A stretch of DNA of 64,000 nucleotides from Laedolimicola ammoniilytica (lineage in GTDB: Bacteria; Bacillota; Clostridia; Lachnospirales; Lachnospiraceae). A program made the translations under genes and the position numbers. The notes beneath the pieces are model-generated. The model was not told the origin of the DNA, did no database searches, and worked only from the letters and a program-made list of their open reading frames with translations. Positions 18,145-26,345 of the stretch are shown in pieces. Every line of letters starts with the position of its first letter. The first letter of the stretch is position 1. The stretch covers positions 44,010 to 108,009 of the forward strand of contig NZ_JAOQKC010000013.1 of assembly GCF_025567165.1 (NCBI RefSeq), read 5' to 3'.

Positions 18145-18162
18145 GAGAAATGCAACCGACTT

Positions 18163-18224
18163 TGTTTAAGACGCAGGTTTCCTGTTTAAGACGCAAGTTT
18201 TTTCCTGCGGTTTTATGTTATACT
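18163..18224 (+). promoter_or_regulatory. Direct-repeat operator and promoter of the LytTR operon
   Basis: Two 18-bp copies, TGTTTAAGACGCAGGTTT (18163-18180) and TGTTTAAGACGCAAGTTT (18183-18200), differ at one base and are 20 bp apart. They end where the -35 box should be; the -10 is TATACT (18219-18224) and no good -35 exists. LytTR regulators are known to bind paired direct repeats about two helical turns apart beside weak promoters, so autoregulation by the gene that follows is likely. Confidence 0.7.
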
Positions 18225-18257
18225 AATATTGGATGATTGTGCAAAGGAGATGGCGCG

Positions 18258-18986
18258 ATGCAGATTGCGATTGTGGATGACAGAGCAGAGGACAGAGAAG
18301 AACTGTCTGCCTGCCTGGAAAATTATATGAAAAAGCATCAGCTGGACTATACGCTGACAGAATTTGAGGACGGAGAGAATTTTCTGAAAGCTGCTGCCCA
18401 GGTCAATTTTCAGCTTGTCTTTATGGACATCTATATGGAGAACATGGATGGAATTGAAGCCGCCAGAAGGCTGCGCCAGAAAAACAGGCTCTGTAAGATC
18501 GTTTTTCTGACCATTACAGAAGATTATGCCCGGATGGGGTACAGCCTGTCCGCCAGCTATTATCTGCTGAAGCCGCTTTCGCTCCATCAGGCAGATTTTG
18601 AAGAAGCGATGGAGCTGTGCCAGCTAAAACCGCCCTATGAAGTGATGACACTTTCGGTTATGGCTGACCGTCAAAAGCTGGAACTTCCCACAGAGAAAAT
18701 TCTATACATAGATTATCAAAACCGTATGACACGGATTCATACGGCGGAACGCGTGATACCGGTAAGCGGAGGTTTTCAGGAGGTCACTGCCGCATTGCAG
18801 AAGGACAAGCGTTTTTTGCCCTGCTACCGGGGCGTTCTAATCAACATGGATTATATCAGCCAGGTTGACAGTCAGACCTTCCGTTTGATAAACGGGGAGA
18901 ATCTTCCGATTGCCCTCCGCAATGGAAAACAGCTGCGGGAAACCTACCGTCAATATGTTTTCCCTGGAATGGTGGGTATCGTATGA
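18258..18986 (+). CDS. LytTR-family response regulator
   Basis: 242 residues. Receiver domain (1 to about 120) with the acidic pair DD at 7-8, phosphoacceptor Asp57 in LVFMDI and Lys in YLLKPL; LytTR DNA-binding domain from about 140 to the end (KILYIDYQNR, RFLPCYRGVLINMDYI). Relatives (AgrA, LytR) control surface, competence and signalling genes. AAAGGAGA is eight bases before the ATG at 18258; an in-frame GTG at 18237 has no such site. Its stop overlaps the start of the surface-protein gene, and the matching kinase is the third gene. Confidence 0.93.
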   Translation: MQIAIVDDRAEDREELSACLENYMKKHQLDYTLTEFEDGENFLKAAAQVNFQLVFMDIYMENMDGIEAARRLRQKNRLCKIVFLTITEDYARMGYSLSASYYLLKPLSLHQADFEEAMELCQLKPPYEVMTLSVMADRQKLELPTEKILYIDYQNRMTRIHTAERVIPVSGGFQEVTAALQKDKRFLPCYRGVLINMDYISQVDSQTFRLINGENLPIALRNGKQLRETYRQYVFPGMVGIV

Positions 18987-20974
18987 GAATGAAGCAAATA
19001 CACAGGCGTATTCTGGGGGGCTGTCTGGCCTCCCTCCTCTGCTTCACCGGCAGCATCCCCGCATTTGCCGCTGAAACTGCAACCCCAGCCAATGCCGATG
19101 AAAGAAGGGAGAATCCGCCGGGTTTAGAAAGTGAGGCTTCGGAGACACTGGAGATCGGAACCCCGGAAGAACCGGAAGCATCGGAAGAAGTATCCCTCGT
19201 CCTTGTCACAGAAATACAAAAGGAAGACGAACTGCTCTCCCTGCCGGATTTCACCCTGCCCCTTAGAGCCACACCGTCTGATGATGACCTGGAGGAAATT
19301 TATCAGCTGGCCCTTCCGTATCAAACTGTTTGCGCCACTGTAACAGCAGGTGAAGAAATCCGGCAGGAAACATTTTCTGTCGCATGGGATTTTTCGGCCA
19401 TTGACCAGACCACTCCGGGCGAATATGCCGCAGCAGGCCGGATTGAACTGCCGGAGGGGTATTCCTTTGGTGAAGCTGTCTTGCAGGAGCTTCAGATTTC
19501 CGTCCGGGTGGAAGAAATGCCGCCTGCTGTCATTACTTCCATAGAGCAATGGTATCCTTATACAAATGCATTTGCGCTCCCACAGGGCAGCGAAGTTGAA
19601 GCGCTGGAAAAATTATTCGCCGCCTCCCCGTATTATCTGGAATGCTATGCGGAAAATGGAACCAGCTACACCGCTGTGGTGGAATGGGATTTTTCCGGTA
19701 TTGATCTGAATACTGTGGGATTGTACCATGCAGCAGGAAGGCTGACCGCGCCGGAAAATACCATATTTGCAGAGCGTGTCGATTTTCCTGAAATTTCAAT
19801 TCCTGTTTCTGTTCAGGCTTCGGATAGACCAGACATTAACTGTTTTCTGGCCGCCAGAGGAAACCTTCATTTTCCCTGGGTCACACCGCCGGGAGAGCTG
19901 GATAAGATCAGCGTATGGCTGTCCGAAAACAACGGTTCATGGAACCGTCTGGAAAGTGGCGTTTATGTGGGTCAGGAAATGCTCTCGATTGCCACCCGTC
20001 TGCTGACACCGGGCAGCAGTTACCGCCTTCAGGTTGATTATGACGGCGGACAGACCGGCATCCTGTCCTTTACCTACGCAGATGAAATTGTCCTTGAAGG
20101 GTATCATGAAGGCGACCGGGATGGAGGGGATGCAGGCGGAAATCCACCTGATACCATCATTCAGCCGCCTCCTGAGGATACCGACGATCAGGATGACGGT
20201 TTCGCAGACAGGCCCTCCACAAAGCCTTTAAGATCGCCTGCAACAAATGGCGGTGGGATAGATTCCGATGATTCTGGAAAAGCACCTTCGGTCAGCGGAG
20301 AAAATGATTCTGCGGATCACAAGCCTTCCGAGCCATCCCGGGTTGGAAAGGATGATTCCATAGATATCGATAAAGACGATTTCCCATCGGAACAGGCAAA
20401 CGGTGATACAGAGGAAGATGCGGATTCCAAAAACTCCGCTTTTTCAGAATTCTTCGATGAAACCACTGACCGGATTTCCGGCACACGCTTTTTGATGATG
20501 CTGCAGACAGGAGAGCAAAGAGCCGTCTTTTCCAAACAGGGAATCACCATCAGCATACCCAAAGACGCCTTGCCGGAAGGTATCCAAAACGAAGATCAGA
20601 TTGAAGTCATCATCCAAAAGGATACGGATGGCGGTTTTTCTTTTTCGTTTTCCATCAATGGAACTGCACTCAACTCCCTGCCGGATGTTTCTGTCATGCT
20701 GCCCTATCCAAATGACCCGGCAGCCGGCACATGGTTCCTTTGTGATGAAAGCGGCGTGGAAGCTCCCATGATCGGCTATGACGATACGGCGAAAGCCGCT
20801 TCCTTTCAGATCAGCCATACAGGGACTTACACCATTGTGGGAAAGGAAGATACCGCTTCCCTGGCACAGGCTGCCGACACAGAGCACAGCTGGTCGCCCA
20901 TATTCTTTTTGATTCCGGCCTGTCTGCTTCTTCTGTCTGCCGGTGTGTTTTTCCTAAGGAGGAGGCGAAAATAA
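18983..20974 (+). CDS. Membrane-anchored surface protein with tandem Ig-like repeats
   Basis: 663 residues. A signal peptide (to about 30) precedes an acidic spacer. Two related Ig-like repeats follow, marked by VAWDFSAID (near 133) and VEWDFSGID (near 232), each followed by a PGEY/VGLY...AAGR motif. Then come a further beta-rich domain, an acidic Asp/Ser/Pro-rich linker (about 378-500), a C-terminal beta domain, and one membrane helix (about 639-657) ending RRRRK. No sortase motif is seen. Translation is coupled to the regulator upstream and the kinase starts two bases downstream. An accessory sensor or adhesin role is inferred; no family name is certain. Confidence 0.8.
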   Translation: MRMKQIHRRILGGCLASLLCFTGSIPAFAAETATPANADERRENPPGLESEASETLEIGTPEEPEASEEVSLVLVTEIQKEDELLSLPDFTLPLRATPSDDDLEEIYQLALPYQTVCATVTAGEEIRQETFSVAWDFSAIDQTTPGEYAAAGRIELPEGYSFGEAVLQELQISVRVEEMPPAVITSIEQWYPYTNAFALPQGSEVEALEKLFAASPYYLECYAENGTSYTAVVEWDFSGIDLNTVGLYHAAGRLTAPENTIFAERVDFPEISIPVSVQASDRPDINCFLAARGNLHFPWVTPPGELDKISVWLSENNGSWNRLESGVYVGQEMLSIATRLLTPGSSYRLQVDYDGGQTGILSFTYADEIVLEGYHEGDRDGGDAGGNPPDTIIQPPPEDTDDQDDGFADRPSTKPLRSPATNGGGIDSDDSGKAPSVSGENDSADHKPSEPSRVGKDDSIDIDKDDFPSEQANGDTEEDADSKNSAFSEFFDETTDRISGTRFLMMLQTGEQRAVFSKQGITISIPKDALPEGIQNEDQIEVIIQKDTDGGFSFSFSINGTALNSLPDVSVMLPYPNDPAAGTWFLCDESGVEAPMIGYDDTAKAASFQISHTGTYTIVGKEDTASLAQAADTEHSWSPIFFLIPACLLLLSAGVFFLRRRRK

Positions 20975-20975
20975 G

Positions 20976-22877
20976 ATGGTATCTTCTGCGGTAAAAAAAT
21001 ATGCTGCCTTATGTATGGTCTGCCTGTGCTCATCCTTGTTTTTTCTTGGCCTGTATCAGTTTAATAATAAATATAGCCAGGACACAATCCAGGCGGCAAA
21101 TGGGATTCTGGCGCTTTCTGAGGAAGAACTTCAAAAGTCACCGGTGCGCTTTCTGGTATCCGGCTGGGCATTTTATCCTGACGCGCTTTTGACCCCGGAA
21201 GAAATACAGGATGAAAGCCATTATATGCGCTACCTTTCCATCGGAGAGCAGACCAATTTCTCCAGCCCTGCAAACCCTTCTCCCTATGGCTGCGGGACTT
21301 ACCAGATGACATTCTTTCTGCCGGAATGGAAGGAAACATATGCGCTGGAAATCCCGGAAGTGTTTTCTGCTTACAACCTTTATCTGGATCATGACCTGAT
21401 CCTGCAAATGGGGGAACCGGCACAGGGGACACCATTGGTTCAAAACCGCATGGTCACTTTTCATGGCGGAAAACCGGTCACACTCACCATAGCGGTCAGC
21501 AACTATGACCACTTTTACGGAGGGATTGTTTATCCGCCTGCTTTCGGAACGATGCTGGCGGTCAATACAACCAGAGGAATCCGGTTTGCATTCTGCCTGT
21601 TTGGCTGTACGGTTACCTTTGTCTGTGCGCTGCTGTCCTTTTATTTCAGCCGCCGGATGAAACAGAAAAATACATTCCTGTTCGGACTGATCTGCCTTGC
21701 CATGTGCGGCCTGTCATCCTATCCTGTGCTTCATATGCTGGCTGCTGTTCCCATATTCCCCTGGTACACGATGGAACTGTTCTGTATCTATCTGGTTACC
21801 TGGCTGATCGTAGTTCTGCAAAACCGGATATGCAGGCCGGGCTTCCTGCCTGCGGCCATCAGCAACGGGGTGGGCGCTGCCTTCCTGGTATATGCGTTTT
21901 TGTATGGCATGATGGCTTCCCATCTCTCCCTTGGAGCCATTCGCTTTTTCTCTGCATCGGTCTTTTGTTATAAGGCGGCATCTGCGCTCTATCTGCTTAT
22001 CATCGCTGTGCTTGCCATTCACAGAGGAGAAAAACGGAGCAGGCCGATCTTCTATGCTGCGGTAGCCGCAACCTGCGCCTTTATATGGGATCGCCTTCTG
22101 CCGGTTTATGAGCCGATTATCGGCGGTTGGTTTGTGGAATGGGGCAGCTTTTTCATAGCAGCAGCCATCGGTTATTCCCTCTGGCGCGATGTGATAGAAG
22201 GGTATGGAAACAGCCTGATTTTCCAGGAAGAACGCAAGCAGGTCATCCGTCAGCTTTCTATGCAGACCGAATACAGCCGTCAGGTTTCTGAGGCAGCGGC
22301 AGAAAACAGAAGGCTGATCCACGACATCAAACACCATCTGCGTACCATAGACCGCATGGCCTCTGAACATGGGCAGACGGAGATCTGCTCCTTCCTGTTA
22401 CAGGTTGAGGAACAGGTTGCGGCATCATCGGGTCACTCCCCTGCCCAGTTCTGCAAAAATCCCGTCGTAAATGCACTGATTGAATACTACTACGGCATGG
22501 CGCAGACACAAGGGACAGAATTTCAGGTGCGGCTCGATCTTCCCGATCAGATGCCGCTTACCGATGTGGAACTGTGTACGGTGCTGGGCAATCTTTTGGA
22601 CAATGCTGTTGAGGCGTGCAGCCGCCAAAAGCAAGGGGTGCGCCGCGTTTTCATTGCAGGCGAAACCAGAGGCAATATGTATTTTTTGAAGATTGAAAAC
22701 ACTTACGACGGTCTGGCCTTGCAGGAGGGAAAAACATTCCTCTCCCGAAAGGGTACATCTGATGCTCATGGAATCGGGCTTTCCTCTGTCCGAAAAATCA
22801 TTGAAGGCCATGGCGGTGATCTCGATCTTGTTCCCGGTGAGAAATCCTTTCTTGTTGGAATTACAATACAGATGTAA
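20976..22877 (+). CDS. 7TM sensor histidine kinase of the GHKL (AgrC/LytS-like) type
   Basis: 633 residues. An N-terminal helix, an extracellular beta domain (about 35-190), about seven membrane helices (about 200-410) as in 7TM-DISM receptors, then a kinase core. His449 in RRLIHDIKHHL is the likely phosphorylation site, typical of kinases paired with LytTR regulators. The ATPase motifs are NLLDNAVEA and DAHGIGLSSV. It starts two bases after the surface-protein stop, so the three genes form one operon. The ligand is unknown; the extracellular domain could sense a wall sugar, a peptide or the Ig-like protein. Confidence 0.92.
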   Translation: MVSSAVKKYAALCMVCLCSSLFFLGLYQFNNKYSQDTIQAANGILALSEEELQKSPVRFLVSGWAFYPDALLTPEEIQDESHYMRYLSIGEQTNFSSPANPSPYGCGTYQMTFFLPEWKETYALEIPEVFSAYNLYLDHDLILQMGEPAQGTPLVQNRMVTFHGGKPVTLTIAVSNYDHFYGGIVYPPAFGTMLAVNTTRGIRFAFCLFGCTVTFVCALLSFYFSRRMKQKNTFLFGLICLAMCGLSSYPVLHMLAAVPIFPWYTMELFCIYLVTWLIVVLQNRICRPGFLPAAISNGVGAAFLVYAFLYGMMASHLSLGAIRFFSASVFCYKAASALYLLIIAVLAIHRGEKRSRPIFYAAVAATCAFIWDRLLPVYEPIIGGWFVEWGSFFIAAAIGYSLWRDVIEGYGNSLIFQEERKQVIRQLSMQTEYSRQVSEAAAENRRLIHDIKHHLRTIDRMASEHGQTEICSFLLQVEEQVAASSGHSPAQFCKNPVVNALIEYYYGMAQTQGTEFQVRLDLPDQMPLTDVELCTVLGNLLDNAVEACSRQKQGVRRVFIAGETRGNMYFLKIENTYDGLALQEGKTFLSRKGTSDAHGIGLSSVRKIIEGHGGDLDLVPGEKSFLVGITIQM

Positions 22878-22899
22878 AAACTGTTTTTTGAGGCACATT

Positions 22900-23215
22900 C
22901 AGATAACATAGGCAAGACCTGATGGATAGACTTTGCCCGCGGCGTGGCTTTTTCACTCCCGCTGGTCGCTGTTCCCGCACATCCGCGCAGGAAGGATGGC
23001 GGCTGACACCGCCATAGCAAAAGTTTTTTTGGTGGTGCATGGAAATTGACATATTTTCGTTTGCCGCGTATAACAATAGTACAAGGCAGGCAACGGCGTG
23101 TGTCTGTCAAAGCGTTGAGGTAAGAGAGTGCGCCGGTAGGCATGCCTTACGGAGCTTGCAAGAGGGGTTGTGCAGTGAAACCATCGTCCAATACGATCGT
23201 CTCACTCCTAAAACA
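22900..23215 (+). other. oriT-like relic of a conjugative or mobilisable element
   Basis: This gap of about 400 bases between the kinase and argG has no convincing gene. It has a GC hairpin (GGCGGctgacaCCGCC near 22997) and, at about 23119-23157, TAAGAGAGTGCGCCGG followed by GGCATGCCTTACGG, with an AGGCATGCCT palindrome. Nick sites of MOBQ/pIP501-type oriTs are known to contain TAAGTGCGCC and CTTACGG. The resemblance is partial. No relaxase or integrase is in the window. Confidence 0.35.
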
Positions 23216-23221
23216 AAAAAA

Positions 23222-23265
23222 GAGGAAGGCTGAAAGGGAAATAAAACCCTCTCAGCCTTTCCTTA
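23222..23265. terminator. Bidirectional terminator downstream of argG
   Basis: AAGGCTGA-AGGG pairs with CCCT-TCAGCCTT, flanked by A-rich and T-rich runs, 18 bases after the argG stop. Confidence 0.8.
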
Positions 23266-23282
23266 TGTGATTCTTATGGAAA

Positions 23283-24515
23283 TTAGTTATTGTTCTTGTT
23301 CTTCTCCACCTCAGCCAGCTTCATAGCCCGAACCTTCAGCGGAAGGCCGAAGAGGGTGATGAATCCATCTGCATCGTGGTGGTCGTACATATCGCCGGTG
23401 GTGAAGGACGCCAGAGACTCATTGTACAGAGAGTAGGGAGAAGTGGTGCCGGCCTTGATGATGTTGCCTTTGTAGAGCTTGAATTTCACTTCGCCGGTTA
23501 CGTACTCCTGAGTTACCTCCATGAAAGCCTGGATAGCTTCACGCAGTGGGGTGAACCATTTTCCTTCATATACGATCTGGGAGAACTTGTTGGCCATATC
23601 CTTCTTGGTCTCCATGGTAGCGCGGTCCAGAACCAGCTCCTCAAGCTGACGGTGAGCCTCCATCAGGATGGTTCCGCCCGGTGTCTCATATACGCCACGG
23701 GACTTCATACCTACCACACGGTTTTCTACGATATCCACGATACCGATGCCGTGCTTTCCGCCCAGAGCGTTCAGAGTACGGATGACGTCAGCCACTTTCA
23801 TCTGCTTGCCATTGACAGAGGTGGGAACGCCCTTTTCAAAGGTCATGGTTACATATTCCGGTTCGTCCGGAGCCTTCTCCGGGGTGGTGCCCAGAACCAG
23901 CAGGTGTTCGTAGTTCGGCTCGTTGGCCGGATCCTCGAGCTCCAGTCCCTCATGGCTGATGTGCCACAGGTTCCGGTCACGGCTGTAGCTGGAATCGGTA
24001 GAGAAGGGAAGATGGATGCCGTGCTTCTCGCAGTACGCGATCTCATCCTCACGGGACTGCATGGTCCAGATATCGGTCATTCTCCAGGGAGCGATGATCT
24101 TCAGATCCGGAGCCAGAGCCTTGATACCCAGCTCGAAACGAATCTGGTCATTGCCCTTACCGGTAGCGCCGTGGCAGATAGCGACTGCGTTCTCTTTACG
24201 GGCGATCTCTACCAGTTTCTTTGCGATGGCCGGACGCGCCATGGAAGTACCCAGCAGATACTTGTTCTCGTATACAGCGTCTGCCTTTACGCAGGGCATG
24301 ATATAATTTTCAGCGAAATCGTCTACCAGATCCTCGATGTACAGCTTGGAAGCGCCGGACAGCTTCGCGCGCTCGTCCAGTCCGTCCAGCTCATTTCCCT
24401 GGCCGCAGTCGATACAGCAGCATACTACATCGTAATCAAAATGCTCCTTCAGCCACGGAATAATAGCAGTGGTGTCCAGTCCGCCGGAATAGGCAAGTAC
24501 TACTTTGTCTTTCAT
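23283..24515 (-). CDS. argG: Argininosuccinate synthase
   Basis: 410 residues. Joins citrulline and aspartate using ATP, the step before the last in arginine synthesis. The N-terminal ATP-pyrophosphatase motif AYSGGLDTT starts at residue 8, and CHGATGKGNDQIRFE is the conserved substrate region. The start at 24515 follows AGGAGG by ten bases; the upstream ATG would add 24 residues absent from the family. It is transcribed divergently from argCJBD with arginine boxes between them. Neither argH nor argF is in the window. Confidence 0.97.
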   Translation of the reverse strand: MKDKVVLAYSGGLDTTAIIPWLKEHFDYDVVCCCIDCGQGNELDGLDERAKLSGASKLYIEDLVDDFAENYIMPCVKADAVYENKYLLGTSMARPAIAKKLVEIARKENAVAICHGATGKGNDQIRFELGIKALAPDLKIIAPWRMTDIWTMQSREDEIAYCEKHGIHLPFSTDSSYSRDRNLWHISHEGLELEDPANEPNYEHLLVLGTTPEKAPDEPEYVTMTFEKGVPTSVNGKQMKVADVIRTLNALGGKHGIGIVDIVENRVVGMKSRGVYETPGGTILMEAHRQLEELVLDRATMETKKDMANKFSQIVYEGKWFTPLREAIQAFMEVTQEYVTGEVKFKLYKGNIIKAGTTSPYSLYNESLASFTTGDMYDHHDADGFITLFGLPLKVRAMKLAEVEKNKNNN

Positions 24516-24555
24516 ATTCAAATATCCTCCTGAGTGTTTTATGATTTCTATACGG

Positions 24556-24573
24556 TATGAATGATTATGCATA
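24556..24573 (-). promoter_or_regulatory. Probable arginine box in the argG leader
   Basis: TATGAATGATTATGCATA lies within a perfect-armed palindrome (CGGTATG/CATACCG, 24553-24576). It resembles the ArgR/AhrC box CATGAATAAAAATKCAAK and lies just downstream of the argG promoter, where binding would repress. Confidence 0.65.
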
Positions 24574-24595
24574 CCGTTTCTGTTCACTGAAAACT

Positions 24596-24624
24596 AATAT
24601 ACATCATTTCCATATAATATGCAA
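24596..24624 (-). promoter_or_regulatory. argG promoter
   Basis: On minus: TTGCAT, 17 bp, TATATT, giving a start near 24589, about 75 bases before the argG ATG. Confidence 0.7.
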
Positions 24625-24653
24625 GCGGAAGTTCAGAAAAAGTTCCACAGAAA

Positions 24654-24733
24654 TATGAATAAAAATAAAATAGCACTTGAATAACATGCATAAAAGTGAT
24701 AATATATGCAAAGAAAGTGTATAAAAATGCATA
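24654..24733 (+). promoter_or_regulatory. Array of arginine boxes and promoter P1 of argCJBD
   Basis: Three matches to CATGAATAAAAATKCAAK begin at 24654 (TATGAATAAAAATAAAAT), 24685 (CATGCATAAAAGTG) and 24716 (AGTGTATAAAAATGCATA). They are spaced exactly 31 bp apart, about three helical turns, so bound ArgR hexamers would sit on one face. The first promoter, TTGAAT (24677) - 17 bp - TAATAT (24700-24705), lies among them, with the middle box in its spacer. Confidence 0.7.
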
Positions 24734-24748
24734 CAAGCGGAAAAGTGC

Positions 24749-24777
24749 TTGAAATACTGGCCAAACAGATCTAAAAT
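24749..24777 (+). promoter_or_regulatory. Second promoter candidate of argCJBD
   Basis: TTGAAA (24749), 17 bp, TAAAAT (24772-24777), giving a start about 30 bases before the argC ATG, just downstream of the third arginine box. Confidence 0.5.
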
Positions 24778-24813
24778 AGGAACAAATATCCACAAAAAGA
24801 GAGGAAAATAGAA

Positions 24814-25854
24814 ATGATAAAGGCAGGAATTATCGGAGCAACCGGATACGCAGGCGGCGAGCTGGTCCGCATTCTCACAGGACACAAGGACGTGGAGATT
24901 AAATGGTACGGTTCCCGAAGCTACATAGATAAGAAATACGCGGAAGTCTACCAGAATATGTTTCAGATCGTAGACGACAAATGCATGGACGATAATATGG
25001 AAGCGCTGGCAGACCAGGTAGACGTGATTTTCACAGCGACGCCCCAGGGTCTCTGCGCGTCTCTGGTAAATGAGGAGATTCTGTCCAAGGTAAAAATTGT
25101 GGACTTAAGCGCCGATTTCCGTATTAAGGACGTGGCCACCTATGAGGAGTGGTATAAGATCCAGCATCCGACGCCCCAGTTTATCCCGGAGGCGGTCTAC
25201 GGACTCTGTGAGATCAACCGGGAAGCGGTGAAGAAGGCGAGACTGGTAGCCAACCCGGGCTGCTATCCCACCTGCAGCACTCTTTCTATTTATCCCTTAC
25301 TAAAAGAAGGGCTGATTGACCCGGGCACGATTATCATTGACGCCAAGTCCGGCACCTCCGGCGCAGGCCGCGGCGCGAAAGTGGACAACCTGTACTGTGA
25401 GGTCAATGAAAACATCAAGGCCTACGGCGTGGCAAATCACCGCCATACCCCGGAGATTGAGGAGCAGCTGTCCTACGCGGCGGGCGAGCCGGTGCTGATC
25501 AATTTTACCCCGCATCTGGTACCCATGAACCGGGGAATCCTGATCACAGCCTACGCTTCCCTGAAGAAAGAGGTTTCCTATGAGGAAGTGAAGGCGGCTT
25601 ACGATAAGTATTACGCGAATGAGAAATTTGTCCGCGTTCTGGAAAAGGACGTTTGCCCCCAGACCAAATGGGTGGAGGGCAGTAACTACGTGGATGTGAA
25701 CTTTAAGATCGACCCGAGGACGAAGCGCGTGATCATGATGGGAGCCATGGACAACCTGGTGAAGGGCGCAGCAGGACAGGCCGTCCAGAATATGAACCTG
25801 ATGTTCGGATTGAAGGAGAGCGAGGGCCTGGAGCTCGTTCCCATGTTCCCGTGA
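24814..25854 (+). CDS. argC: N-acetyl-gamma-glutamyl-phosphate reductase
   Basis: 346 residues. Reduces N-acetylglutamyl phosphate with NADPH, the third step of ornithine synthesis. GATGYAGGELVRIL is the nucleotide-binding loop, and Cys150 in ANPGCYPT is the catalytic thiol. GAGAGGAAA precedes the ATG. First gene of the arg operon, under the arginine boxes upstream. Confidence 0.97.
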   Translation: MIKAGIIGATGYAGGELVRILTGHKDVEIKWYGSRSYIDKKYAEVYQNMFQIVDDKCMDDNMEALADQVDVIFTATPQGLCASLVNEEILSKVKIVDLSADFRIKDVATYEEWYKIQHPTPQFIPEAVYGLCEINREAVKKARLVANPGCYPTCSTLSIYPLLKEGLIDPGTIIIDAKSGTSGAGRGAKVDNLYCEVNENIKAYGVANHRHTPEIEEQLSYAAGEPVLINFTPHLVPMNRGILITAYASLKKEVSYEEVKAAYDKYYANEKFVRVLEKDVCPQTKWVEGSNYVDVNFKIDPRTKRVIMMGAMDNLVKGAAGQAVQNMNLMFGLKESEGLELVPMFP

Positions 25855-25882
25855 CTGTGAGCACTTGGCGAGGTAAGAAAAT

Positions 25883-26329
25883 ATGACGATCCGAACAATG
25901 ACCATAGAAGATTACGACGGCGTCTACGCCCTCTGGATGACCATTAAGGGCTTCGCGATCCGGAGCATTGATGATTCCAAAGTGGGCGTGGAGCGGTTTT
26001 TAAAACGGAACCCCACCACCAGCGTGGTGGCCATCGAAGACGGCAAGGTGGTAGGCAGCATTCTCTGCGGCCACGACGGACGCCGGGGCTGTCTCTATCA
26101 TGTGTGTGTCCATCGGGATTACCGGATGCGGGGCATCGGCAAGGCCATGGTAGTATTTGCCATGAATGCCCTGAAAGAGGAGCAGATCAGCAAGGTATCC
26201 CTGATCGCTTTTACCCAGAACGACATCGGCAACGCCTTCTGGAACCGCATCGGCTGGACACAAAGGCTCGATCTGAACTACTATGATTTTGTCTTAAATA
26301 AAGAAAATATCGAAGCGTTTAACGAATAA
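25883..26329 (+). CDS. GNAT acetyltransferase inside the arg operon
   Basis: 148 residues, a single GNAT domain with acetyl-CoA motif RDYRMRGIGKAM near residue 80 and the C-terminal NDIGNAFWNRIGW segment. It lies 28 bases after argC and 16 before argJ with its own ribosome site, so it is co-transcribed. Its place among acetyl-cycle genes makes a short N-acetylglutamate synthase (ArgA-like) attractive, but single-domain GNATs are too varied to tell; a protein-acetylating enzyme is also possible. Confidence 0.8.
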   Translation: MTIRTMTIEDYDGVYALWMTIKGFAIRSIDDSKVGVERFLKRNPTTSVVAIEDGKVVGSILCGHDGRRGCLYHVCVHRDYRMRGIGKAMVVFAMNALKEEQISKVSLIAFTQNDIGNAFWNRIGWTQRLDLNYYDFVLNKENIEAFNE

Positions 26330-26345
26330 AGAGGAGGACGGCATT

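Noticed and set aside
23039..23233. 64-residue open frame between the kinase and argG
   Set aside because: No ribosome site, and it overlaps the oriT-like palindromes and the argG terminator.
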